Source: PALSA-505 sp035308365 (GTDB taxonomy: Bacteria > Actinomycetota > Actinomycetes > Streptosporangiales > Streptosporangiaceae). Taken from it: a stretch of DNA of 15,714 nt. Below, in pieces: positions 7,270-13,547 of this stretch; position 1 is the stretch's first letter; each line of letters starts with the position of its first letter. The position numbers and the translations under genes were made by a program. The notes under the pieces were generated by a model that was not told the DNA's origin, ran no database searches, and saw only the letters and a program-made list of their open reading frames with translations. Where the stretch lies: positions 1-15,714 of the forward strand of contig DATGGU010000191.1 in NCBI GenBank assembly GCA_035308365.1, given 5' to 3'.

Positions 7270-8400
7270 GTGAGATCCGACTTCCTGGTCATCGGCGGCG
7301 GGATCGCCGGGGCCAGCGCCGGTTACTTCCTCGCCGAATCCGGCAGCGTCACCCTGATCGAACGGGAGACCGTGCCGGGCTACCACTCGACCAGCAGGTC
7401 AGCGGCCCTGTTCTCGGAGTACTACGGCAACGCCGTGGTGCGGGCGCTCACCGCCGCCAGCCGCCGGTTCTACAGCTCGCCGCCGCCGGGCTTCACGCGG
7501 CCGCTGGTCACTCCGCGTGGCGTGCTCGCGCTGTGCCCGCACGGGGCCGAGGAACGGTTCGATGAGGTGCTCGCCGCCGGCCTGACCGCGCCGGTGCCGG
7601 CCCGCGAGCTCGGGCCCGGCGAGGCGCAGCGGTACTGCCCGGCGGTGCGGCCGGAGTGGCACAGCCGGGCGATGCTCAAGCCCGCCGCGATGGACATCGA
7701 CGTCGACGGGCTGCACCAGGGGTTTCTGCGCGGCATCCGGGCGCGCGGCGGCAGCGTGCGGCATCCGGTCAGGCTGGTGTCCCTGAGCCGGCGCGACGGC
7801 GGGTGGCGCGCGGTCACCGATGCCGGTGAGTTCTGGGCCGGTGCGGTCGTCAACGCCGGCGGAGCCTGGGCAGACGAGGTCGCGGCCCTGGCCGGGGTGC
7901 GCCCGGCCGGGCTGACCCCGCTGCGCCGCACCGCCTTCATCGTCGCCGCGCCGCCCGGGACCGAGGTCACCGGCTGGCCGATGGTCGCGGACGTGACCGA
8001 GACCTTCTACCTCAAGCCCGAGTCCGGCCGCCTGCTCATCTCCCCGGCCGACGCCACGCCGGTACCACCCGGCGACACCAGGCCAGCCGACATCGACGTG
8101 GCCGCCGCCATCGACCGGGTGCGCGAGGCGACCACGCTGGCGATCCGGCACGTGCAGCGGGCCTGGGCAGGCCTTCGCACCGCCGCCGCTGACGACACCC
8201 CGGTCATCGGCGAGGCACCGGACGCCGCCGGGTTCTTCTGGCTGGCCGGGCTGAGCGGCTATGGGATCCAGACCGCCCCGGCGGCCGGGGAGCTGACCGC
8301 CGCGCTGGTCACCGGGCGGCGGCCGGAACCGGCCGGCTTCGGCCTTGACGCAATAACGCCCGCCCGGTTCCATTCACCGATCAGTCACGGTGTTTTATGA
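7270..8400 (+). CDS. FAD-dependent amino-acid oxidase/dehydrogenase (DAO family)
   Basis: I choose the GTG at 7270, which puts the dinucleotide-binding strand at the N terminus (RSDFLVIGGGIAG). The protein is then 376 residues, normal for the family; an in-frame TTG at 7240 would add ten residues. No convincing ribosome site precedes 7270, so a leaderless or weak start is possible. The Rossmann motif GxGxxG is at residues 9-14 and the ribose-binding glutamate near 31 (LIERE). HSTSRSAALFSEYYG (about 39-53) and the C-terminal AGLRTAAADDTPVIGE and LSGYGIQTAP resemble D-arginine dehydrogenase and related D-amino-acid or glycine oxidases. These enzymes oxidise the C-N bond of an amino acid or secondary amine to an imine, which hydrolyses to a keto acid. 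It diverges from the PLP gene and is 224 bp upstream of the A-T-R gene. The substrate is unknown; precursor supply or editing is my inference. Confidence 0.82.
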   Translation: MRSDFLVIGGGIAGASAGYFLAESGSVTLIERETVPGYHSTSRSAALFSEYYGNAVVRALTAASRRFYSSPPPGFTRPLVTPRGVLALCPHGAEERFDEVLAAGLTAPVPARELGPGEAQRYCPAVRPEWHSRAMLKPAAMDIDVDGLHQGFLRGIRARGGSVRHPVRLVSLSRRDGGWRAVTDAGEFWAGAVVNAGGAWADEVAALAGVRPAGLTPLRRTAFIVAAPPGTEVTGWPMVADVTETFYLKPESGRLLISPADATPVPPGDTRPADIDVAAAIDRVREATTLAIRHVQRAWAGLRTAAADDTPVIGEAPDAAGFFWLAGLSGYGIQTAPAAGELTAALVTGRRPEPAGFGLDAITPARFHSPISHGVL

Positions 8401-8401
8401 G

Positions 8402-8410
8402 GCTTATTCA
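8402..8410. promoter_or_regulatory. Cluster motif copy 2 (GCTTATTCA)
   Basis: It begins two bases after the stop of the FAD gene and forms the left end of the large inverted repeat at 8403-8484. Confidence 0.35.
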
Positions 8411-8484
8411 GAACTCCTGCTGGTCAGCTAGCTGCCGCAGCTAACAGACCTGACAGCAGGCTAGCCCGGCTAGTTTTGAATAAG
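8403..8484 (+). other. 82-bp branched inverted repeat (possible three-way junction)
   Basis: The outer arms at 8403-8415 and 8472-8484 are complementary at 12 of 13 positions, and the exception becomes a G-U pair in RNA. Inside, CCTGCTGGTCAG (8416-8427) pairs with CTGACAGCAGG (8450-8460) with one bulge, capped by the perfect small hairpin TAGCTG-CCG-CAGCTA (8429-8443). A second small arm CTAGC-CCG-GCTAG (8461-8473) competes for part of the outer stem. It could be the terminator of the FAD gene (a T-rich stretch lies only inside the right arm), a structured RNA, a REP-like or miniature inverted-repeat element, or a dimeric operator, since both ends carry CTTATTCA. Confidence 0.5.
8477..8484. 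promoter_or_regulatory. Cluster motif copy 3, inverted (TGAATAAG)
   Basis: This is the reverse complement of CTTATTCA, 30 bases upstream of the -35 hexamer at 8515. That is a typical distance for an activator site. Confidence 0.35.
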
Positions 8485-8514
8485 TCTCACCTGAAAGCGG
8501 GCTGGAAACGAGTC

Positions 8515-8543
8515 TTGCCGGTGCCGGATGACCGCCTTAGACT
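8515..8543 (+). promoter_or_regulatory. Candidate promoter of the biosynthetic operon
   Basis: TTGCCG (8515-8520), a 17-base spacer and TAGACT (8538-8543) match the actinomycete housekeeping pattern TTGACN-17-TAGRRT well. The start would be near 8550, leaving a leader of about 75 bases before the A-T-R gene. This makes the A-T-R to MFS block a unit separate from the FAD gene. Confidence 0.5.
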
Positions 8544-8569
8544 CCGGGAAAAAGCAGGTACGGACCACA

Positions 8570-8598
8570 CTGGCGATTACAGAAACGGATCTCGCCAG
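8570..8598 (+). promoter_or_regulatory. Leader hairpin upstream of the A-T-R gene
   Basis: CTGGCGA (8570-8576) and TCGCCAG (8592-8598) are perfect reverse complements around a 15-base loop, inside the predicted leader. The element ends 16 bases before the ribosome site GGGGAGG (8615-8621). It may affect message stability or translation. It matches no riboswitch class I recognise. Confidence 0.35.
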
Positions 8599-8624
8599 CC
8601 ACAGGCAGCCGTCTGGGGAGGTGC

Positions 8625-11600
8625 ATGAGCGGACAGGAGCCCCCCTCCAACGGCAGCGGGGCCAGCACCGCGATATTGGCGGGCACCGGACCATTGCCAT
8701 TACCGGAACAGGCCGCGAGTTTCGCCGGCCGGGCGGTGGACTATGGCGAGTTCCGGCCGGTCCCGGGCCTGATCGAAGAGGTGGCCGACCGGTATCCGGA
8801 CCGGACAGCGGTCTGCCATGGCGGGCGGACCCTCAGCTACCGCCAGCTCGACGAACTGGCCAACGGCATCGCGGCCGCATGCGCCGGCCGTGGCGTGGCC
8901 AAGGGTGACCTGGTGGCGACGACGCTCGTCAACAGCCTGGAGATGCCGGCCGCCTACCTGGCGGCGATGAAGCTCGGCGCCGTGTTCGTCCCGGTGGATC
9001 CCGGCTGGCCGGAAGACCGGCTGCAGACCACCCTGAACGTCCTGCGCCCCGCGCTGACCCTGTGCGCGGATGCCGGCCAGGTGCCGCCCGCGTTCCGGGA
9101 GGCCAGCCTGCCGGTCGCCGTCGGCGCGACAGCCCCGTCAGCCGGGCGGCCCGCTGTCACGCTAGGGCCCACCGACCCGTGCTACGGGTTCTTCACCTCC
9201 GGCACGACCGGGGTGCCCAAGTGCGCGCTGAACCGGCATGGCGGGCTGGCCAACCGGCTGCGGTTCATGACCCGCTGGTTCGCCGCCACCGACGACGACG
9301 TCGTGCTGCAGAACAGCAAGCACACATTCGATTCCTCGCTGTGGCAGATCCTGTGGCCGCTGACCACCGGCGGCCGGACGGTGCTGCCCGCGCCGGGCGA
9401 GTTCCTCAACCTGCAACAGACGGTCGAGACCATCGCCGAGCACCAGGTCACCACCACGGACTTCGTGTCCAGCATCTTCAACGCCCTGGTGGCCCTGGTG
9501 GACGGCGACCAGGCGGCCCAGCGCAAGCTCGCCTCGCTGCGCTACCTGATCGTCGGCAGCGAGGAGATCAACCCCCGGGCCGTGCACCGGATGCGGGCCA
9601 TGCTGCCGCAACTGCGGATCACCAACGGGTACGGGCCGACGGAGACGTCCATCGGCATGGTCTTCCACCTGGTCAGCGATGCCGACGGCGACGCCATCCC
9701 GATCGGCAGGCCGATCGACAACTGCTACGTGGCGGTGCTCGGACCCGGCCACACCCCGCTGGCCCGGGGCGAGACCGGCGAGATAGCCATCGGCGGTGCC
9801 TGCGTCGGGGCCGGGTATCACGGCGACCCGGTGGCGACGGAGAAGGCCTTCATCCCCAACCCCTTCCCCGGCCGGATCCCCGGTGACCGGCTCTACCTCA
9901 GCGGGGACTACGGCTACCTGGACGGCCAGGGCAGGCTCTTCTTCTCCGGCCGCAGGGACTTCCAGGTCAAGATCGGCGGGGTCCGGATCGAGCTGGGTGA
10001 GATCGAGGCGGCTGCCCAGCGGTGCCCGGGTGTCTACCAGGCCAAGGCCCTGGTGGCCGAGCGGGACGGGAACAAGTCGCTGGCCCTGTTCGCCGCCGGT
10101 AACGAGCGGCTGACCGAGGAGGCGCTGCGCGAGCACCTGCGCGCGGCGCTGCCCCGGACGAGCGTTCCGCGGTATTGCGCCGTGCTGCCCAAGATGCCGC
10201 TCAGCGAGGGCGGCAAGGTGGACCGGCGCCAGCTCCAGGCCATCCTTGAGAGCAGGCTGGACGCGGATGCCGCCGCGCTGGCCGCCGTAGGGGGTGGTTC
10301 CGGCCAGGCAGGTACCGCCGCGGAGCCGCAATCGTGGCCGGGGCTGACCCTGCGGGCCTTCCGGGTGGCGCTCGGCAGGCCCGACATCACCGCGGACACC
10401 GACTTCATGGAGGCGGGCGGCGACTCGCTGCGGGCGCTGACCGCCGTGCGCCTGCTCAGCGACGAATGCGGCGTGCCCGACCTGTGCGTGCTGGACCTGC
10501 TGGAGCATCCCACCGCCGGGCGGCTGGCCGAGCTGATCGCCACCAGGGAACCCAGCGCCGCCGCGGCGGAGGCGGAAGCCGCCCAGATGGAGCAGGACGC
10601 CGCCCTCGACGGCCACCCGGTCATCCAACCCGGGCCGCTCTCAGGGGAACTGCGGACCGTACTGGTCACCGGGGCCACCGGCTTCGTCGGCAGCCGCCTG
10701 GTGCACGACCTGCTCACCGGCACGAACCTGCGCGTCCAGTGCCTGGCCCGGGCGGACAGCGACACCGATGCCGCGCAGCGGGTAGCGAAGGCACTGGCTG
10801 AACGTGGCCTGTGGGAGCCGGGCTTCGCCGGCCGGCTGGAAGGCTACGCGGGCGACCTCGGCCGGCCACGGCTCGGGCTGGCGGACGCCGCCTGGGACCA
10901 CCTGGCCAGGACCTGCGACCTGGTGCTGCACAACGGCGCGCTGGTCAACCTGCTGGTCAGCTACGCCCCGCACCGCGCGCCCAACGTGCTGGGCACCGGC
11001 GAGCTGCTCGAGCTGGCCATGGCACACCGGCCGGTGCCGCTGCACTACGTCTCCACGCTGTCGGCGGTGCAGGCCGAAGCGATGCGCCGGTCCAGCCCGC
11101 TGCCCGAGGTGGACTGCCCGTCCCCGGCGGCACCCCCGGCCCGCGGCTACAGCCGGTCGAAGTGGGTGGCCGAGCGCTACCTGGCGCAGGCCCGCCGCCG
11201 CGGCGCGGCGGTTACCGTGCTGCGGCTGGGTGAGGTGCTGCCCGGCCGGGAGCACGTGCACCCGAATACCCGCGCCCTGACCCACCTGCTGCTGTCGGCC
11301 ATCCACCGGCTCGGCGCCTGCCCGGACGCCGCCATCCGGTCGGACTACACGCCGGTCGACTACGCCAGCGCCCGGATCGTCGCCGCGGTGCTCGACCGGG
11401 CCGCGTGGGGCCGGGTCATGCACGTCTTCCACCCGCAGAGCGTCGACTTCGCCGTTGCGCTCGCCGCGCCCGATGCGCCGCCCGAGCGGCTGAGCTGCGC
11501 CGCCTTCCTGGAGCGGCTGCGGGACGCGGCGGCGCAGACCGGCGACCGGGAGCTTTCCGCGCTCGCCGCCCTGCTGCCCGCCCCGGACGGCCGCACCGAG

Positions 11601-11837
11601 GCTGACCTGAAGCGCGAGCTGGCCGCACTGCTCACCGACAACGCCTCCCTCTACCGCAAGGATGAATGCCGGCGCCTTGAGCAGCGGTGGCAGCTCACCG
11701 ACGGCGACCTGCGCGGCCCGATGACCGCCTACCGCGCCTACCTGGCCGGCGCGGCCCGGGCCGGGCCGGCCAGGACGGCCGGGCCACCCGGGCTGGTGCC
11801 GCGTGCGCGGGCGTATCACCTGACAGAAAGGCTGTGA
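8625..11837 (+). CDS. NRPS-like adenylation-thiolation-reductase (A-T-R) enzyme
   Basis: 1070 residues, ATG start behind GGGGAGG. Residues 1-38 are a low-complexity leader. The adenylation domain (about 40-540) has the A3 loop TSGTTGVPK (191-199), A4 FDSS (235-238), A5 NGYGPTET (334-341), A7 LSGDYG (425-430), A8 GRRDFQVKIGG (442-452) and the A10 lysine K531. The carrier domain carries the phosphopantetheine serine S601 in GGDSL. The terminal reductase domain has TGATGFVG (682-689) and the YxxxK pair Y842/K846, binding NAD(P)H. Such enzymes activate one carboxylate, load it on the carrier and release it reductively as an aldehyde. With D236 in A4, an alpha-amino acid is the likely substrate; my hand-aligned ten-residue code is D-S-W-S-I-G-G-I-G-K, with no specificity I recognise. 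There is no condensation domain. A Pro/Ala/Arg-rich tail of about 30 residues follows the R domain. The AKR gene starts one base after the stop. Confidence 0.92.
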   Translation: MSGQEPPSNGSGASTAILAGTGPLPLPEQAASFAGRAVDYGEFRPVPGLIEEVADRYPDRTAVCHGGRTLSYRQLDELANGIAAACAGRGVAKGDLVATTLVNSLEMPAAYLAAMKLGAVFVPVDPGWPEDRLQTTLNVLRPALTLCADAGQVPPAFREASLPVAVGATAPSAGRPAVTLGPTDPCYGFFTSGTTGVPKCALNRHGGLANRLRFMTRWFAATDDDVVLQNSKHTFDSSLWQILWPLTTGGRTVLPAPGEFLNLQQTVETIAEHQVTTTDFVSSIFNALVALVDGDQAAQRKLASLRYLIVGSEEINPRAVHRMRAMLPQLRITNGYGPTETSIGMVFHLVSDADGDAIPIGRPIDNCYVAVLGPGHTPLARGETGEIAIGGACVGAGYHGDPVATEKAFIPNPFPGRIPGDRLYLSGDYGYLDGQGRLFFSGRRDFQVKIGGVRIELGEIEAAAQRCPGVYQAKALVAERDGNKSLALFAAGNERLTEEALREHLRAALPRTSVPRYCAVLPKMPLSEGGKVDRRQLQAILESRLDADAAALAAVGGGSGQAGTAAEPQSWPGLTLRAFRVALGRPDITADTDFMEAGGDSLRALTAVRLLSDECGVPDLCVLDLLEHPTAGRLAELIATREPSAAAAEAEAAQMEQDAALDGHPVIQPGPLSGELRTVLVTGATGFVGSRLVHDLLTGTNLRVQCLARADSDTDAAQRVAKALAERGLWEPGFAGRLEGYAGDLGRPRLGLADAAWDHLARTCDLVLHNGALVNLLVSYAPHRAPNVLGTGELLELAMAHRPVPLHYVSTLSAVQAEAMRRSSPLPEVDCPSPAAPPARGYSRSKWVAERYLAQARRRGAAVTVLRLGEVLPGREHVHPNTRALTHLLLSAIHRLGACPDAAIRSDYTPVDYASARIVAAVLDRAAWGRVMHVFHPQSVDFAVALAAPDAPPERLSCAAFLERLRDAAAQTGDRELSALAALLPAPDGRTEADLKRELAALLTDNASLYRKDECRRLEQRWQLTDGDLRGPMTAYRAYLAGAARAGPARTAGPPGLVPRARAYHLTERL

Positions 11838-11838
11838 C

Positions 11839-12822
11839 ATGCGCTACCGGACGCTGGGACGGCTCGGCTGGGAGATCAGCGAGATCGGCTATGGCATGTG
11901 GGGCATCGCCGGGGGACCCGGCGGGTTCACCGGCGCCGACTACGACACGGCCCCGGCCTGCCTCGACCTGGCGGTGGAACTCGGCTGCAACTTCTTCGAC
12001 TCCGCCCAGGCCTACGGGCGCGGGATCAGCGAGCAGATGCTCGGCGCCCTGGTCCGCCGCCATCCCGGCCGCAAGCTGTACGTCGCGACGAAGATCCCGC
12101 CGAAGAACATGGAATGGCCGCCGGGCCCGGGCGACACCCTGGACGAGGTGTTCCCGCCCGCCTACATCCGGGAGAGCACCCACAAGAGCCTGGAAAACCT
12201 CGGCCTGGACCGGATCGACCTGATGCAGCTGCACGTCTGGGAAGACCGCTGGGCCAAGGACGAACGATGGGCCGAAGCGCTCAGCGACCTCAAGCGGGAA
12301 GGCGTGATCGGCGCTGTGGGCATCAGCGTCAACCGCTGGGAGCCCGCCAACTGCCTGGCCGCCCTGGACACCGGGCTGATCGACGTCATCCAGGTCATCT
12401 ACAACATCTTCGATCAGGCTCCGGAGGACGAACTGTTCCCGCGCACCCAGCGGGACAACATCGGCGTGATCGCCAGGGTGCCGTTCGACGAAGGCACGCT
12501 GACCGGCGCCATCCACGCAGACAGCCGCTGGCCCGACGGTGACTGGCGCAACACCTACTTCGGCCCGGAGAACCTGGGCCCGAGCGTCGAGCACCTGGGC
12601 CGGCTGAGGGCGGACGTCGGCGACCGGATGCCGTTGCCGGAGCTGGCGCTGCGGTTCATCCTGAACAACCCCGCGGTGAGCACGGTCATCCCCGGCATGC
12701 GCAGGGCGGAGCACGTGCGCGGCAACCTCGGGGTGAGCGACGGCCAGGCCCTGGACGGCGGCCTGCTCGCCATGCTGCGGCGGCACCGGTGGGACCGGGT
12801 GCCCGGCCCGTGGTCGGGCTGA
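11839..12822 (+). CDS. Aldo/keto reductase
   Basis: 327 residues, ATG one base after the A-T-R stop, with GAAAGG as ribosome site inside the preceding gene, so translation is probably coupled. The family tetrad is complete: D54 and Y59 (FFDSAQAYG), K85 (ATKI) and H132 (LQLHVWED). The TIM-barrel signature GLDRIDLMQLH and the NADPH-binding C-terminal segment around VSTVIPGMRRAEHV are present. AKRs reduce aldehydes or ketones with NADPH. The natural partner reaction is reduction of the aldehyde released by the A-T-R enzyme to an alcohol, although some AKRs run the other way or act on sugars. Its stop TGA shares one base with the ATG of the sulfotransferase. Confidence 0.9.
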   Translation: MRYRTLGRLGWEISEIGYGMWGIAGGPGGFTGADYDTAPACLDLAVELGCNFFDSAQAYGRGISEQMLGALVRRHPGRKLYVATKIPPKNMEWPPGPGDTLDEVFPPAYIRESTHKSLENLGLDRIDLMQLHVWEDRWAKDERWAEALSDLKREGVIGAVGISVNRWEPANCLAALDTGLIDVIQVIYNIFDQAPEDELFPRTQRDNIGVIARVPFDEGTLTGAIHADSRWPDGDWRNTYFGPENLGPSVEHLGRLRADVGDRMPLPELALRFILNNPAVSTVIPGMRRAEHVRGNLGVSDGQALDGGLLAMLRRHRWDRVPGPWSG

Positions 12823-13535
12823 TGCCGGTCATCGTCCTGTGGGCGCACTCGCGCTCGGCATCCACCGCGTTCGGCCGAATGATGATCGAGCGGGGCGACG
12901 TCGCCGTGCTGCACGAGCCCTTCCTCGCCCTGACCCAGGGCGAGGGCGTGCCGCTGCCCACGGCGGACGGCGCCGTTGCCAGGTCCGGCCGTGAGCTGGT
13001 GGACCGCCTGGCGGTCCTCGGCCGGGAGCGCCCGGTGTTCGTCAAGGAAGTCCTCGACTACCGGTACGACTACGTGTTCGGCCAGCCGGGCGAGCTGGCC
13101 TGGATGACACATACCTTCCTGGTCCGCCACCCGCGCCAGACGATCAGCTCGCACTACGCCATGAAGCCGACCGTGACCTGCCCGGAGATCGGCTACGAAC
13201 GGCTGTGGGAGCTGTTCGGGCTGCTCTGGACGGCCAGTGGGCGGCGGCCCCTGGTGATCCGCTCGGAGGACCTGCTGCGGGACCCGGCGGCCGTGGTCAG
13301 GGCGTACTGCGAGGCCGTCGGGCTGCCGTTCCTCCCGGACGCCCTGCGCTGGGAGCCGGCCGACAGGCCCGAGTGGCAGCGGCACCGGGCCTGGCACCTG
13401 GACGCGATCCACAGCTCGGGCTTCACGTGCAACCAGAACGCATACCCGGCCACGGTGGAGAACCACCCGGTGCTGAGGTCGTTCTACGACCACCACTACC
13501 CCTTCTACCAGCGAATCGTCGAGCACGCGCGCTGA
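12822..13535 (+). CDS. Small PAPS-dependent sulfotransferase
   Basis: The start is the ATG at 12822, overlapping the AKR stop as TGATG. An in-frame GTG at 12789 would only add residues inside the AKR gene. The protein is 237 residues, short for a sulfotransferase. The 5'-phosphosulfate loop is HSRSASTAF (9-17), in the place of the usual RSGST motif, followed by HEPF (31-34). The 3'-phosphate site is VRHPRQTISS (101-110), with R102 and S109/S110, and a later IRSEDLLRDP (147-156) matches the conserved E-L--P block. It should transfer sulfate from PAPS to a hydroxyl or amine of a small molecule. Following a reductase pair that could make an alcohol, O-sulfation of an amino alcohol is the simplest inference. 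It ends 12 bp before the shell-protein start and is a candidate shell cargo. No typical hydrophobic Gly-Ser-Leu targeting peptide is visible at its C terminus. Confidence 0.82.
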   Translation: MPVIVLWAHSRSASTAFGRMMIERGDVAVLHEPFLALTQGEGVPLPTADGAVARSGRELVDRLAVLGRERPVFVKEVLDYRYDYVFGQPGELAWMTHTFLVRHPRQTISSHYAMKPTVTCPEIGYERLWELFGLLWTASGRRPLVIRSEDLLRDPAAVVRAYCEAVGLPFLPDALRWEPADRPEWQRHRAWHLDAIHSSGFTCNQNAYPATVENHPVLRSFYDHHYPFYQRIVEHAR

Positions 13536-13537
13536 TC

Positions 13538-13542
13538 AGGAG
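13538..13542 (+). promoter_or_regulatory. Ribosome binding site deciding the shell-protein start
   Basis: AGGAG ends five bases before the ATG at 13548. The alternative in-frame GTG at 13542 overlaps this site and would have no ribosome site of its own, so the ATG is chosen. Confidence 0.6.
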
Positions 13543-13547
13543 TGAGT

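Noticed and set aside
8528..8908. Small open frame starting in the A-T-R leader, as a possible leader peptide
   Set aside because: It has no ribosome site and runs far into the A-T-R gene in another frame with arginine-rich shadow composition.
9162..11840. Long minus-strand frames opposite the A-T-R gene (9162-10628 and 10641-11840)
   Set aside because: They are antisense to a protein with a full set of A, T and R motifs. The translations are biased in composition and have no recognisable motif.
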